51,936 nucleotides of DNA from Alkaliphilus peptidifermentans DSM 18978 (GTDB lineage Bacteria; Bacillota; Clostridia; Peptostreptococcales; Natronincolaceae): the NCBI RefSeq assembly GCF_900101495.1, contig NZ_FMUS01000002.1, forward strand, positions 199,553-251,488, in the 5' to 3' direction. Of the stretch, positions 1-9,018 are shown one piece after another (position 1 is the first letter of the stretch; the number at the start of each line of letters is the position of its first letter). The notes beneath the pieces were generated by a model. It was not told the origin of the DNA and did no database searches. It worked only from the letters and a program-made list of their open reading frames with translations. The translations under genes and the position numbers were made by a program.

Positions 1-251
1 TCTTCTTCCTCTTCATCATCATTCTCTAATTCTTCTTGGTTTTCAGACTCGTTATATTCAACAACTTGTGATGTATTATGCTCATCATCCTGTACTGCGA
101 AGGTAATCAACGGTGTAGCAACTCTGGTTGTAAAAAGCGAGGTTACCATAATTGATACTGCTAGTTTTTTAATCATCCTACGTTTTCTTTCCTGATTTTT
201 TTCCCAATTACGTTGTTGTCTAGTTAAACGATTCGATAGTTTTATTGACAT
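1..251 (-). CDS. Secreted acidic surface protein, N-terminal part only
   Basis: The gene runs off the left edge; about 83 codons are visible, starting at ATG 251 behind a strong AAGGGGG site. The protein begins with a long basic segment (roughly residues 8-32, rich in Arg, Lys and Gln), then a hydrophobic stretch around residues 33-52 that would act as an export signal, then a very acidic low-complexity stretch of Asp, Glu, Asn and Ser. This is typical of exported, wall-associated proteins of Firmicutes, but no functional domain is visible in this fragment. Its leader contains a c-di-GMP-II-like riboswitch, which would fit an adhesin, a surface protein or another lifestyle-switch gene. The function is unknown. 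Confidence 0.7.
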   Translation of the reverse strand, partial: MSIKLSNRLTRQQRNWEKNQERKRRMIKKLAVSIMVTSLFTTRVATPLITFAVQDDEHNTSQVVEYNESENQEELENDDEEEE

Positions 252-280
252 TTTTATTCCCCCTTAATTTGATTTCTTAA

Positions 281-356
281 GAAGGTCGGTTGCACTACTC
301 GCTCCTTGTGTTTCAAGTGCCCAGATTAAAAACACACATCATAGCATCCTCTTTTG
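281..356 (-). ncRNA. Cyclic di-GMP class II riboswitch in the leader of the surface-protein gene
   Basis: Read on the minus strand, the leader contains ATGATG, then TGTGTT, then AATCTGGGCACTTGA, then AACACA, and finally GAGTAGTGCAACCGACC. These conserved blocks, in this order, match my memory of the class II c-di-GMP aptamer described in Clostridium acetobutylicum and C. difficile. TGTGTT pairs with AACACA, and GCACT pairs with AGTGC to give the expected pseudoknot. The outer AAGAGG near 352 can pair imperfectly with CCTTCTT near 281. The coding start is only about 30 bases downstream, and CTTAA just after the aptamer can pair with TTAAG of the ribosome site, so translational control is plausible. 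No clear terminator lies between. Confidence 0.85.
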
Positions 357-395
357 TTATAATTTCTAAATTTTTCTACATAATTGCAATCATCA

Positions 396-650
396 CTATA
401 TTGTTTCTTTTTGCACCATCTCTCCTTTAGTATCCCATGTTCTATGGGAATTCTTATTATCTGCTTCTATACTTATGGCGTCTTGTATTAAGCTCAATAA
501 CTCTAATGCACTTCTAAAATTAACTTTTTGACCAGAATCTAACCATTGTACAACACCCTGCCAGCTTTGATTTTCTTGGTAATGGATTGACACCAGAAAG
601 TTATTACCCCCGATTACTTGTCTTTTTTTATTCATGTCTCCCTGGCTCAT
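396..650 (-). CDS. Small conserved protein of unknown function (84 aa)
   Basis: A soluble 84-residue protein without a signal peptide or membrane segment. The central part, about residues 17-60, has the pattern NNFLVSIHYQENQSWQGVVQWL followed by a NFRSALELLSLI segment. It is familiar from short uncharacterised proteins that occur widely in Clostridia, but I know of no assigned function. The start at 650 is supported by GGAGGAG nine bases upstream; a second ATG five codons in (MNKKR) has a closer but less well-spaced GGGAG. It is transcribed in the same direction as the riboswitch-controlled gene and ends just before that leader. A separate promoter with two direct repeats lies upstream. Confidence 0.75.
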   Translation of the reverse strand: MSQGDMNKKRQVIGGNNFLVSIHYQENQSWQGVVQWLDSGQKVNFRSALELLSLIQDAISIEADNKNSHRTWDTKGEMVQKETI

Positions 651-704
651 TATTATAAACTCCTCCCCTTGATTAAAAACTCTCTCCCAAATCTACTTAT
701 TTAA

Positions 705-760
705 TTTATACCACATCACTGTGATAAAATAAGAACATGTGCGTTACATCGGCGTTACAT
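705..760 (-). promoter_or_regulatory. Promoter with two 9-bp direct repeats, possible response-regulator site
   Basis: Upstream of the 84-aa gene, the minus strand has a TATAAA -10-like box at 705-710 and a poor -35. Directly upstream of the -35 region, the 9-mer GCGTTACAT (plus strand) occurs at 741-749 and again at 752-760, 11 bp apart. Direct repeats one helical turn apart next to a weak -35 are how OmpR/PhoB-type activators usually bind. An 11-bp palindrome ATCACTGTGAT also lies between the -10 and -35. The sites are seen; the assignment to a regulator family is inference. Confidence 0.4.
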
Positions 761-837
761 TGTATCAATGAAGAAATAAATATATTTTTTTGTTTAGATA
801 ATAAATCAGTTTTGACGAGGGAGTGTGAAGAATAAGA

Positions 838-884
838 GCAAAAAAGAAAAACAGCTTGGAATATTTTATCCTAAGCTGTTTTTA
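838..884 (-). terminator. Rho-independent terminator after mtaB
   Basis: A hairpin with arms AAACAGCTTAGGA and TCCAAGCTGTTT (one bulged base) is followed on the minus strand by TTCTTTTTT. It lies about 70 bases after the mtaB stop and would end the prmA-rsmE-mtaB transcript. Confidence 0.8.
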
Positions 885-957
885 CATTATCTCTCAAAAA
901 TTAATCTCTTTTTTTAATTTTTATTAGCTGGAAAATTCATCTACCCTATTTTTTCAA

Positions 958-2268
958 TTAATTATCATTAATAATACTTCCCACCATATATTCGCCAATG
1001 ATCTCCTGCAGGGTCACTTTTCTGATTTCCCCTTCGTGGATTTTTTTTGAATTTAACAGTACTTTAATATAATTATTTGTTAAGCCCTCTACATGGTCTG
1101 GATATTCCTTTGATATGGTTTCAAATAATACTTCCTTTTCCCTTCCAATGAACTGCTCTAGATAATGTAATTTCATCTTTTCTCCAAGCTCAATAAGTTT
1201 TTCACTTCTTTTATGCTTTTTAATTCCATCCACCTGTTGAGTAAATTCAGCAGCGGGAGTGCCCTTTCTTGGAGAAAATTTAAATACATGAATATCACTA
1301 AATTCTATTTCTTTAACAAATAGATAGGTTGTCTCAAAATCATCATCTGATTCACCTGGGAATCCAACAATTATATCAGTAGTTAAAGCTATATCTGGAT
1401 ATACTTTTCGAATACCTTTTACAATTTGTCTATATTCATCGGTGGTATATCTTCTATTCATCTTTTGAAGAATTTTGTCAGAACCACTTTGTAATGAAAG
1501 GTGGAAATGTTGACATATCTTTTCAAGCTTTGATAAACCATTTAAAAAATCGGCTGTAAACAGAGTAGGCTCTAGTGAGCTAAGTCGAATTCTACTAAGA
1601 CCATCAATATCATTTACTTCTCTAAGCACTTCCAATAAAGCATCATTTTTATTCAAATCTTTACCATATGAAGCAACATGAATACCTGTTAATATCACTT
1701 CTTTAAAACCATTGTTAACAAGGGTTTCAACTTCTGAAATAATATCATGCTTTCTTCTGCTACGAATTGGCCCCCTAGCATAGGGTATAATGCAATAGGA
1801 GCAATACTGGTTACAACCCTCTTGAATCTTTAATACGGCTCTAGTTTTTCCTTTAATCTCTTGAACCGACATTTCTTCAAAATCCTTAACCTTCATAATA
1901 TCATCAACCGTATTTATTTTTCCTGTCGGCAGACAATCTTCAACATATTCAACAATTTTATTTCTTTCACTAGTTCCCATGACAATATTAACCCCTTCAA
2001 TTTCAGCTACTTCTTCTGAAGCAGTTTGGGAATAGCAACCTACAACAGCAATTATAGAGTCAGGACTATTTCGTTTGGCCCTTCGTATGAATTGTCTAGA
2101 TTTCTTATCCCCTATATTTGTCACAGTACATGTGTTAATAACATAAACATCTGCAATCTCAGAATCAGAAACCACTTCATAGCCTGCTTTTTCAAACAAC
2201 TCTGACATTGCTTGGGTTTCATACTGATTCACTTTACATCCTAGTGTATGAAAAGCTACCTTCTTCAC
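958..2268 (-). CDS. mtaB: tRNA N6-threonylcarbamoyladenosine (t6A37) methylthiotransferase MtaB
   Basis: A radical-SAM enzyme that adds a methylthio group to t6A at position 37 of ANN-decoding tRNAs, giving ms2t6A. The N-terminal MTTase domain carries cysteines at about 11, 47 and 78, the ligands of the second 4Fe-4S cluster. The radical-SAM cluster motif is C151-x3-C155-x2-C158 (EGCNQYCSYCIIPYARGP). A TRAM domain occupies about residues 370-435. The opening MKKVAFHTLGCKVNQ is typical of MtaB rather than MiaB, and 436 residues is the normal length. The start is GTG behind AGGAGGG, overlapping the rsmE stop by four bases, so the two are translationally coupled. Confidence 0.95.
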   Translation of the reverse strand: MKKVAFHTLGCKVNQYETQAMSELFEKAGYEVVSDSEIADVYVINTCTVTNIGDKKSRQFIRRAKRNSPDSIIAVVGCYSQTASEEVAEIEGVNIVMGTSERNKIVEYVEDCLPTGKINTVDDIMKVKDFEEMSVQEIKGKTRAVLKIQEGCNQYCSYCIIPYARGPIRSRRKHDIISEVETLVNNGFKEVILTGIHVASYGKDLNKNDALLEVLREVNDIDGLSRIRLSSLEPTLFTADFLNGLSKLEKICQHFHLSLQSGSDKILQKMNRRYTTDEYRQIVKGIRKVYPDIALTTDIIVGFPGESDDDFETTYLFVKEIEFSDIHVFKFSPRKGTPAAEFTQQVDGIKKHKRSEKLIELGEKMKLHYLEQFIGREKEVLFETISKEYPDHVEGLTNNYIKVLLNSKKIHEGEIRKVTLQEIIGEYMVGSIINDN

Positions 2269-3026
2269 CTTAACCCTCCTAAATCACCCAACTCATACAT
2301 CACCATAGACAACAGAGCAAAGCCTGCAGTTTCCGTTCGTAGAATTCGAGGTCCTAAAGTAACCGAATTTACTTGCTGATTAATAGCCGCTTCAACCTCT
2401 TCCTCTGTAAAGCCTCCCTCTGGTCCAATCCAAATACCTATACTATTTATTGTACTATCCATACCTTGTAGAAGCTTTTTTAAACCTTGCTGATGCTCTC
2501 TCTCATATGCTATAATATTCAAACAGTTGGTTTCACAATGGCTCAGTGCCTCCTTAAAGGTTAAAGGAAGGTGTACCAATGGAATGATACCTCTTTTACT
2601 TTGTTTTGCAGCCTCGGCGGCAATTTTTTGCCATCTATCGGTCTTTTTTTCCTTATCCTTTTTATTATCCAACTGCACGACAGTTCGATGGGTAAAAACT
2701 GGGATTATTTCTACAATCCCCATTTCAGTAGTCTTTTGTATTATCAAGTCCATTTTAGTGGACTTTGGAACACCTTGATAGAGTGTTACCTTAATGGGTG
2801 CCTCCGATCTTACCTCTTTCTTATCAATATATATAGCAATAACCTGGTCTTTATTGATTTCTTGTATCTCACCTATGTACTCAAACCCATCACCATCACA
2901 AATTTCTATTAAATCACCTACATTTAATCTTAGTACTTTTGAAATATGCTTTACATCTTCATCTACTATATGGATTTTTTTAGCTTCTTCATTAATTTGA
3001 GAAGAGTTTACGAAAAACCTATTCAT
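2265..3026 (-). CDS. rsmE: 16S rRNA (uracil(1498)-N3)-methyltransferase RsmE
   Basis: A SPOUT-class methyltransferase that methylates N3 of U1498 in 16S rRNA. It has an N-terminal PUA-like RNA-binding part (to about residue 70) and a C-terminal trefoil-knot domain with WIGPEGGFTEEE and LGPRILRTETA, the SAM-binding knot signatures of this family. I start it at ATG 3026 (MNRFFV), with AGGGTG just upstream, rather than at the in-frame GTG three codons earlier. This gives 253 residues, a normal length. It overlaps the end of prmA by eight bases and the start of mtaB by four, a tight three-gene translation/modification operon common in Firmicutes next to dnaJ. Confidence 0.95.
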   Translation of the reverse strand: MNRFFVNSSQINEEAKKIHIVDEDVKHISKVLRLNVGDLIEICDGDGFEYIGEIQEINKDQVIAIYIDKKEVRSEAPIKVTLYQGVPKSTKMDLIIQKTTEMGIVEIIPVFTHRTVVQLDNKKDKEKKTDRWQKIAAEAAKQSKRGIIPLVHLPLTFKEALSHCETNCLNIIAYEREHQQGLKKLLQGMDSTINSIGIWIGPEGGFTEEEVEAAINQQVNSVTLGPRILRTETAGFALLSMVMYELGDLGGLR

Positions 3027-3972
3027 TATTATCACCCTGTTTTTGGGAGATTATTGCTGCCCATTCTCCCATCTGTTTTACCTTTTTGACCTTTAGCCCA
3101 GTAGCTTCTAATGAATCCATTACCTGATCTAATTTATCAGTTATAATACCAGAGCTAATAAATATTCCATCCTCTACTAAAAATTCCTTTATATCCTTTG
3201 CTAATAGTATAATTATATCTGCTATAATATTAGCTACTATTATATCTGCCGACCCATTAATTGTATCCATAAGGTTGCCGTGGCGTACATCAACTGTATC
3301 CTCCACCCTATTACAAAGTACATTTTTTTTAGAAACCTCTACAGCCACCGCATCTAAATCAACAGCTATTACTTTATTTGCCCCCATCTTTGCTGCAGCA
3401 ATTGATAAAATTCCGCTACCACAGCCAATATCATAAATTATACTGGATGGCTTAACGTATTCTCCCAATGCCTCTACACACATCATGGTGGTTTCATGGG
3501 TGCCAGTTCCAAAGGCCATACCTGGGTCTAATTCAATAATCATTTCTCCTTCTTCAGGGGTATATTCTTCCCAAGTAGGTTTAATAACAACGTTATTACC
3601 TATTTTAGTCGGTTTATAATATTGTTTCCAGGAAGAGCTCCAATCCTCCTCTGACACTTCTACTGTTGTAACTTCACCCAAACCAATATCCAGTCCGAAT
3701 TGAGGTAGTAATAAAACTGATTGACGAATTAGATCAATCTTATCCACCAAATCTGCTGAAGCAGGTAGATACCCCTTTACTATTGCACCTTCAAACCCTT
3801 TTCTTAGTAAAGACTCATCGACATAATCCCAACTATTTTCGCTTTGCTCCATAAATAAGAAATCGTTAGAATCTTCAATAGCTACACCAGCAACTCCCGC
3901 ATCATATAAAATATTAGAGACTGCTTCTACAGCTTCAGTAGTGGTTTTGATTGATATTTCAATCCATTCCAT
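3019..3972 (-). CDS. prmA: Ribosomal protein L11 methyltransferase PrmA
   Basis: A SAM-dependent methyltransferase that trimethylates ribosomal protein L11. The C-terminal Rossmann domain shows DPGMAFGTGTHETT, the glycine-rich SAM loop YDIGCGSGILSIAAAKMGA, and the catalytic-loop region VANIIADIII. The N-terminal third, which recognises L11, starts MEWIEISIKTTTEAVEAV. The chosen start is ATG 3972 with AAGGGGA about ten bases upstream; the in-frame GTG three codons earlier sits too close to that site. At 317 residues it has the usual length. A terminator separates it from dnaJ upstream, so prmA-rsmE-mtaB may rely on partial readthrough or an unseen promoter. Confidence 0.95.
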   Translation of the reverse strand: MEWIEISIKTTTEAVEAVSNILYDAGVAGVAIEDSNDFLFMEQSENSWDYVDESLLRKGFEGAIVKGYLPASADLVDKIDLIRQSVLLLPQFGLDIGLGEVTTVEVSEEDWSSSWKQYYKPTKIGNNVVIKPTWEEYTPEEGEMIIELDPGMAFGTGTHETTMMCVEALGEYVKPSSIIYDIGCGSGILSIAAAKMGANKVIAVDLDAVAVEVSKKNVLCNRVEDTVDVRHGNLMDTINGSADIIVANIIADIIILLAKDIKEFLVEDGIFISSGIITDKLDQVMDSLEATGLKVKKVKQMGEWAAIISQKQGDNNE

Positions 3973-4051
3973 TTTAATCACATCCCCTTAATAATCTCCC
4001 AATTGTTAACATCTATTATACTAAATATTTCTCTAAAAGATTCGAGGTGAT

Positions 4052-4080
4052 AAAAAATCACTCTAAAAGTAGAGTGATTT
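4052..4080 (-). terminator. Rho-independent terminator after dnaJ
   Basis: A perfect 10-bp stem, AAATCACTCT with AGAGTGATTT, has a short loop and is followed on the minus strand by a run of T. It begins four bases after the dnaJ stop and closes the hrcA-grpE-dnaK-dnaJ heat-shock operon. Confidence 0.85.
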
Positions 4081-4083
4081 CAT

Positions 4084-5217
4084 CTATACACCAAATGCAT
4101 CTTTTACTTTATCAAAAAATGTCCTTCTTTGCTCATGAACATCTTCGCCACTTTCAGAGGCAAATTTTCTTAATATATCCTTTTGACTTTCTGTAAGCTT
4201 CTTAGGCACTTCAACTATAACCCTAACATACTGGTCGCCTTTACCATAACCCTTTGGGCTAACGATACCTCTGGCTTTTAATCTAAATACAGTTCCACTC
4301 TGGGTTCCCTCTGGAATTTTATATTTAACTTTTCCTTCTAGTGTTGGTACCTCCAGCTCATCACCTAATGTAGCTTGAACGAAAGTAATAGGTATTTCAC
4401 AAATTATATCGTTACCGTCTCTTTCAAACAGTCTATGGGGTAGAACTCTTAAAACTACATATAGTTCTCCGGGGGGGCCCCCTTTAACTCCAAGCTCGCC
4501 TTCCCCTCTAATAGGTATCACCATACCAGTATCCACGCCTGCTGGAATTTTAACCTTAATCTTCTTTAATTTTCGAATCTTACCTTTCCCTTTACAAGAT
4601 AAGCATGCCTCTTCAATGATCTGCCCCTCCCCATGACAATGAGGACAGGTTTTAACATTGACAATTTGACCTAATGGAGTTCTTTGGGCATATCTTATTT
4701 CGCCAGCTCCCTTACAATGGGAACAGGTTTTCTTGGATGTACCTGGCTTTGCTCCAGTTCCATGGCATGTATCACAGGAGTCATTGCGGTGGAATTCTAC
4801 TGTCTTTTCTGTACCAAAGGCTGCTTCTTCAAAGGTAATAGTTGTTTCATACTTTATATCAGCACCTTTTTGTGGACCAGTCCTTCTTCTAGAGGAAAAA
4901 CCTCCGCCTCCAAACATGTCAAATATATCTCCAAAAATATCATCAAATCCACCGCCACCGAATCCACCTTCAAATCCTCCGGCTCCATTACCATTTACAC
5001 CTGCATGGCCGAACTGATCATATCTTTGCTTTTTCTCAGGTGAACTCAATATTTCATAGGCTTCATTTATCTCTTTAAACTTAACTTCTGCTTCTTTATC
5101 ATCGGGATTACGATCTGGATGATATTTCATAGCTAGTTTTCTATAGGCCTTTTTTATATCGTCAGCAGCTGCATTTCTGTCAATTCCCAGAACTTCATAG
5201 TAATCGCGTTTGCTCAC
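4084..5217 (-). CDS. dnaJ: Chaperone protein DnaJ (Hsp40)
   Basis: Co-chaperone that delivers unfolded substrates to DnaK and stimulates its ATPase. The J domain (residues 1-70) has HPD at 33-35. A Gly/Phe-rich linker follows, then the zinc-binding region with four CxxCxGxG repeats ([32 protein letters not shown]), then the C-terminal substrate-binding domains. I place the start at GTG 5217 ([11 protein letters not shown]), preceded by GAGGCGGTGAGAAG. The longer in-frame reading adds 15 residues not found in the family. At 377 residues it is a class I DnaJ. It is the last gene of the operon, ending at a terminator. Confidence 0.97.
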   Translation of the reverse strand: MSKRDYYEVLGIDRNAAADDIKKAYRKLAMKYHPDRNPDDKEAEVKFKEINEAYEILSSPEKKQRYDQFGHAGVNGNGAGGFEGGFGGGGFDDIFGDIFDMFGGGGFSSRRRTGPQKGADIKYETTITFEEAAFGTEKTVEFHRNDSCDTCHGTGAKPGTSKKTCSHCKGAGEIRYAQRTPLGQIVNVKTCPHCHGEGQIIEEACLSCKGKGKIRKLKKIKVKIPAGVDTGMVIPIRGEGELGVKGGPPGELYVVLRVLPHRLFERDGNDIICEIPITFVQATLGDELEVPTLEGKVKYKIPEGTQSGTVFRLKARGIVSPKGYGKGDQYVRVIVEVPKKLTESQKDILRKFASESGEDVHEQRRTFFDKVKDAFGV

Positions 5218-5319
5218 CTTCTCACCGCCTCTCTTGGTTGAAAGTTTCAGCCATAAAATCAATAATTATTATATGTTACTTTAACGATTATAGCAACTAC
5301 TTTCATTCTCTTTAATATT

Positions 5320-5341
5320 GAGGACACCCAGGGGTGCCCTC
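5320..5341 (-). other. Intercistronic hairpin between dnaK and dnaJ
   Basis: A compact GC-rich stem, GAGGGCACCC with GGGTGTCCTC (one G-U pair, tiny loop), lies 20 bases after the dnaK stop. No T-run follows, so it is not an intrinsic terminator. Such hairpins often mark processing or stabilise the upstream message, which could help set the DnaK to DnaJ ratio. That role is inference. Confidence 0.5.
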
Positions 5342-5361
5342 AGAACAGTCATTTAATTCAT

Positions 5362-7200
5362 CTATTTTTCTTCGTCCTCTGAAACCTCTTCATATTCAGC
5401 ATCAACTACATTATCATCTTTAGCTTCTCCTGTACTTGCACCTTCTGCTCCCTGTTGTGCCTCAGCTGCTTGTTGGTACATTTGCTCTGCAATAGCATGG
5501 AAGGCAGTATTAACATCTTCAATGGCCTTCTTCATCTCTTCTGTATCATCAGATTCGATTGCTTTTTTAAGTTTTTCAAGTTCAGCTGTGACCTTTTCCT
5601 CATCTTCCTTCTTAACTTTGCCCTCAGCTTCCTTTAATGTCTTTTCTGTCTGGTAAAGAAGAGAATCGGCTTGGTTTTTAACCTCAACCTTTTCTTTTCG
5701 TTTTTTGTCTTCTTCAGCAAACTGCTCAGCTTCCTTAACCTTCTTCTCTATCTCATCGTTTGAAAGATTTGTTGAGGATGTAATTGTAATTTTCTGTTCT
5801 TTACCTGTTCCTAAGTCCTTTGCAGATACATTAACGATACCATTGGCATCAATATCAAATGTAACCTCGATTTGTGGTACTCCCCTTGGAGCTGGTGGAA
5901 TACCTGTTAATTGGAAGCGTCCCATAGTAATGTTGTCTGCTGCCATCGGTCTTTCACCCTGTAGCACATGTATTTCAACAGCAGGTTGATTGTCGGCTGC
6001 TGTAGAGAAAGTCTGGCTTTTCTTAGATGGTATTGTAGTATTTCTTTCAATTAGCTTAGTGAATACTCCTCCAAGTGTTTCAATACCTAGGGATAGTGGA
6101 GTAACATCTAATAAAAGAACGTCCTTTACTTCTCCAGTTAAAACCCCGGCTTGTATTGCAGCACCAACAGCTACACACTCATCTGGGTTTACTCCCTTAT
6201 GTGGCTCTTTTCCAGTTATTTTCTTTACTGCCTCTTGTACAGCAGGAATACGGATGGAGCCTCCTACAAGAATAATTTTATCAAGTTCGTTAGCAGATAA
6301 ACCTGCATCATTTAAGGCCTTTCTCATTGGATCTAATGTCTTTTCCACTAAGTGAGAAGATAGGTCTTCAAATTTTGCCCTTGTTATATCCTGTGTCAAA
6401 TGCTTTGGTCCATCACTTGTAGCTGTAATAAAAGGTAAATTTATATTAGTTGTCATAGTGCTTGAAAGCTCTTTTTTTGCCTTCTCTGCTGCTTCCTTCA
6501 ATCTTTGAAGGGCCATTTTGTCTTTTCTTAAATCAATTGCTTCTTGTTTCTTAAATTCTTCTGCAATATAATCAATTAACACTTGGTCAAAATCATCTCC
6601 ACCAAGATTATTATTACCACTAGTAGCCAATACCTCAAACACGCCATCTCCAAGCTCTAGTATGGAAACGTCAAAGGTACCTCCACCTAAGTCATATACA
6701 AGTATTTTTTGATGCTCTTCTGTTTTATCTAAACCATAAGCTAAAGACGCAGCTGTTGGCTCGTTGATTATTCTTCTTACATTTAATCCAGCAATTTTTC
6801 CTGCATCCTTTGTCGCCTGTCTTTGGCTGTCAGTAAAATATGCTGGTACAGTAATTACAGCATCTGTTACCTTTTCGCCTAAGTATGCCTCAGCATCAGC
6901 CTTAAGCTTTTGAAGAATCATGGCTGATATATCTTGTGGAGCATAATCTTTTCCATCGATGTTTATTTTATGGTCAGATCCCATATGTCTTTTGATTGAC
7001 ATAATAGTTCTATCTGGATTTACTACTGCCTGTCTTTTAGCAGGTTCACCAACAATCCTCTCTCCATCTTTTCCAAAGGCTACGATAGACGGTGTAGTTC
7101 TATTACCTTCTGAATTTGGTATAACTACTGGTTCTCCACCCTCTAGTACTGAAACACATGAATTAGTTGTTCCTAAGTCAATTCCTATTACTTTACTCAT
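5362..7200 (-). CDS. dnaK: Chaperone protein DnaK (Hsp70)
   Basis: ATP-dependent Hsp70 chaperone working with DnaJ and GrpE. The nucleotide-binding domain (about 1-360) begins [16 protein letters not shown] and contains the phosphate-2 motif [14 protein letters not shown] and the adenosine motif [12 protein letters not shown]. The interdomain linker [12 protein letters not shown] precedes the substrate-binding domain and helical lid. The C-terminal tail is acidic and ends in VSEDEEK. At 612 residues it has the length of Gram-positive DnaK, which lack a loop in the first subdomain found in proteobacterial proteins. The start ATG has AAAGGAGGA upstream. It is third in the CIRCE-controlled operon. 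Confidence 0.98.
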   Translation of the reverse strand: MSKVIGIDLGTTNSCVSVLEGGEPVVIPNSEGNRTTPSIVAFGKDGERIVGEPAKRQAVVNPDRTIMSIKRHMGSDHKINIDGKDYAPQDISAMILQKLKADAEAYLGEKVTDAVITVPAYFTDSQRQATKDAGKIAGLNVRRIINEPTAASLAYGLDKTEEHQKILVYDLGGGTFDVSILELGDGVFEVLATSGNNNLGGDDFDQVLIDYIAEEFKKQEAIDLRKDKMALQRLKEAAEKAKKELSSTMTTNINLPFITATSDGPKHLTQDITRAKFEDLSSHLVEKTLDPMRKALNDAGLSANELDKIILVGGSIRIPAVQEAVKKITGKEPHKGVNPDECVAVGAAIQAGVLTGEVKDVLLLDVTPLSLGIETLGGVFTKLIERNTTIPSKKSQTFSTAADNQPAVEIHVLQGERPMAADNITMGRFQLTGIPPAPRGVPQIEVTFDIDANGIVNVSAKDLGTGKEQKITITSSTNLSNDEIEKKVKEAEQFAEEDKKRKEKVEVKNQADSLLYQTEKTLKEAEGKVKKEDEEKVTAELEKLKKAIESDDTEEMKKAIEDVNTAFHAIAEQMYQQAAEAQQGAEGASTGEAKDDNVVDAEYEEVSEDEEK

Positions 7201-7258
7201 ATTGTTACTTTTCCTCCTTTATAAAAATTTCAAAGTTTTTTTAAAAATATATAAACTG

Positions 7259-7885
7259 CTACTTGGCAACCTTCACCATAGCAGGTCTTAATACCCTGTT
7301 CTTTATTGTATAGCCCTTTTGAAAAACTTCTATTACTGTGTTAGACTCAGAATCTGACTCCTCTTGAGTGACAGCATGATGTAAGTTCATATCAAAGGGT
7401 TGATTCAATGCTTCAATTTCTTCTATAGCATGTTTTTTTAGGGTTTCCTTCATCTGCTTCAAAACCAGTTCAATTCCTTGGTACAAACTTGTTTCTTTTT
7501 GATCAGCACCTACTGCCTCAACAGCTCTCTCTAAATTATCGATAATGATTAGAAGATCCTCTGCCATTTTTTCATTTGCGTACAAATAAATATCGCTTTT
7601 TTCCTTTTCTGCACGCTTTTTATAATTAATGAAATCAGCCTGTAATCTTTGCATTCGATTAAAATAATCTTTGGCTTCCTCTTCTTTTTTCTTAAGTAGG
7701 TCGATTAAATTATCGTTGTCTAGAATTTCATCTATGCTACCTTCTGAAGATTTCATTTCTTCTTCCATAGCCTCCAGGTTACTATTAACTTCTTCATTAT
7801 TATCATTTACTTCATCTTCATTTTCTTGAGTGGATTTTTCAATTGTTTCTTCATTATCATCTAGTCTCTGCATCTTATCCTTCAA
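7259..7885 (-). CDS. grpE: Nucleotide exchange factor GrpE
   Basis: Nucleotide-exchange factor of DnaK. The N-terminal 60 residues are acidic and disordered (long Glu/Asp/Asn runs), followed by a coiled-coil dimerisation helix (about 65-110, including NRMQRLQADFINYKKRAEKE) and the C-terminal beta-domain containing the family signature around NPFDMNLHHAV and VRPAMVKV-like residues near the end. The start is uncertain: TTG at 7885 has AGGTG seven bases upstream, while ATG at 7873 (MQRLDD) has AAGGA at tighter spacing. It lies between hrcA and dnaK, with 58 bases to dnaK. An imperfect hairpin lies between it and hrcA. Confidence 0.96.
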   Translation of the reverse strand: MKDKMQRLDDNEETIEKSTQENEDEVNDNNEEVNSNLEAMEEEMKSSEGSIDEILDNDNLIDLLKKKEEEAKDYFNRMQRLQADFINYKKRAEKEKSDIYLYANEKMAEDLLIIIDNLERAVEAVGADQKETSLYQGIELVLKQMKETLKKHAIEEIEALNQPFDMNLHHAVTQEESDSESNTVIEVFQKGYTIKNRVLRPAMVKVAK

Positions 7886-7972
7886 TTATATGCACCTGCC
7901 TTTATATGTATTGAGTATTATTAAAACAAAGATAGAGTGCAAAATGCCCATATAAGCACCCCGCACTAATCT

Positions 7973-9001
7973 TTATTCGTTGCCATTTTTTATTAGTTGA
8001 TTAATATGCCTACTAATTTGCCCCATAATACTAATAACATTAGCATAATCCATACGGGTAGGGCCAATAACACTTAACCAACCTATTGAGCTGCCATTAA
8101 TCTTAAAGGTAGCTGTTACTAGACTGCATTCCTTTACTTCTCTATGGCTATTCTCATTTCCAATGGAAATAGTTAAACCTTCTGCAGAGGTTGAAATAAG
8201 GTTTTTCAAAATTTGTTTTTCTTCCAGCATTGATAGAAATGATTTTGCTTTAAAAATGTCACTGTATTCTGGAAAATTGAATATATTCGTAGTTCCATTT
8301 AAAAAAAGCTCCGAATCATCAATGCCGTCAAAGGTCTGAAATAACTGTGGTACAACCTTTTCAATGATATTATTACAATTGTGAATTTCCTTCTTTAGCT
8401 CTAGCATAAGCTGGTCTTCGATATCCATAATAGATAACCCAACTAATTTTTCATTCAAGAGATTTGATACCTGTTGTATAGCACCTTCATCAAAACCTCC
8501 AGCTATCTTTAATAGAGGTTTTTTAATTACTCCAGCATCAGTAACAATTATAGCTACAAGGTTTTCTGTATCAATGGGTACTAATTGAAGTAGTTTTAGT
8601 TTACTTCCCTTTAATTGAGGTGTTAAAGCCAAGGATGTATATTTTGTTAACTCTGCAAGTATTTTAGAGCTATATTGTAATAGCCTTTCAACCTCTCCAA
8701 ATCTTTTTAAAAGGTTTGCCTTAATATAGTTTTTTTGAAGGTTAACAATTTTACTTTCCTCTAATAGAGTATCAACATACAATCGATAAGCCTTATCTGA
8801 GGGCACTCTACCGGCTGAAGTATGTGGCTGCATCAAGAATCCTAGTTCTTCTAAGTCTGCCATCTCATTTCGAATTGTAGCAGGACTCACTCCAAGATCA
8901 TACCTTTTTGTTAATGTTCTCGACCCTATTGGTTCAGCAGTATGGATATAATCTTGAATAATAGCCTGTAAAATTTTCAGCTTTCTCTCATTTAATTCCA
9001 T
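7973..9001 (-). CDS. hrcA: Heat-inducible transcription repressor HrcA
   Basis: Repressor of class I heat-shock genes; it binds CIRCE and needs GroEL to stay active. The N-terminal winged helix-turn-helix (residues 1-75) shows ERKLKILQAIIQDYI, the GSRTLTKRYDLGVSPATIRN recognition segment, and MADLEELGFLMQPHTSAGRVPS. The rest is the GAF-like dimerisation domain, ending in YANVISIMGQISRHINQLI. The length of 342 is normal. The ATG is preceded by AGAGGTGG. A CIRCE element lies 18 bases upstream, so the operon is autoregulated. Confidence 0.97.
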   Translation of the reverse strand: MELNERKLKILQAIIQDYIHTAEPIGSRTLTKRYDLGVSPATIRNEMADLEELGFLMQPHTSAGRVPSDKAYRLYVDTLLEESKIVNLQKNYIKANLLKRFGEVERLLQYSSKILAELTKYTSLALTPQLKGSKLKLLQLVPIDTENLVAIIVTDAGVIKKPLLKIAGGFDEGAIQQVSNLLNEKLVGLSIMDIEDQLMLELKKEIHNCNNIIEKVVPQLFQTFDGIDDSELFLNGTTNIFNFPEYSDIFKAKSFLSMLEEKQILKNLISTSAEGLTISIGNENSHREVKECSLVTATFKINGSSIGWLSVIGPTRMDYANVISIMGQISRHINQLIKNGNE

Positions 9002-9018
9002 TTAACCACCTCTTTTTA

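Noticed and set aside
4684-5043. Plus-strand frames opposite dnaJ and dnaK
   Set aside because: Repetitive, GC-biased codons of dnaJ and dnaK open antisense frames; no ribosome sites.
7926-7975. Terminator between hrcA and grpE
   Set aside because: AAAGAT-AGTGC and GCACT-ATCTTT can pair imperfectly, but the loop is large and no T-run follows; the genes form one operon.
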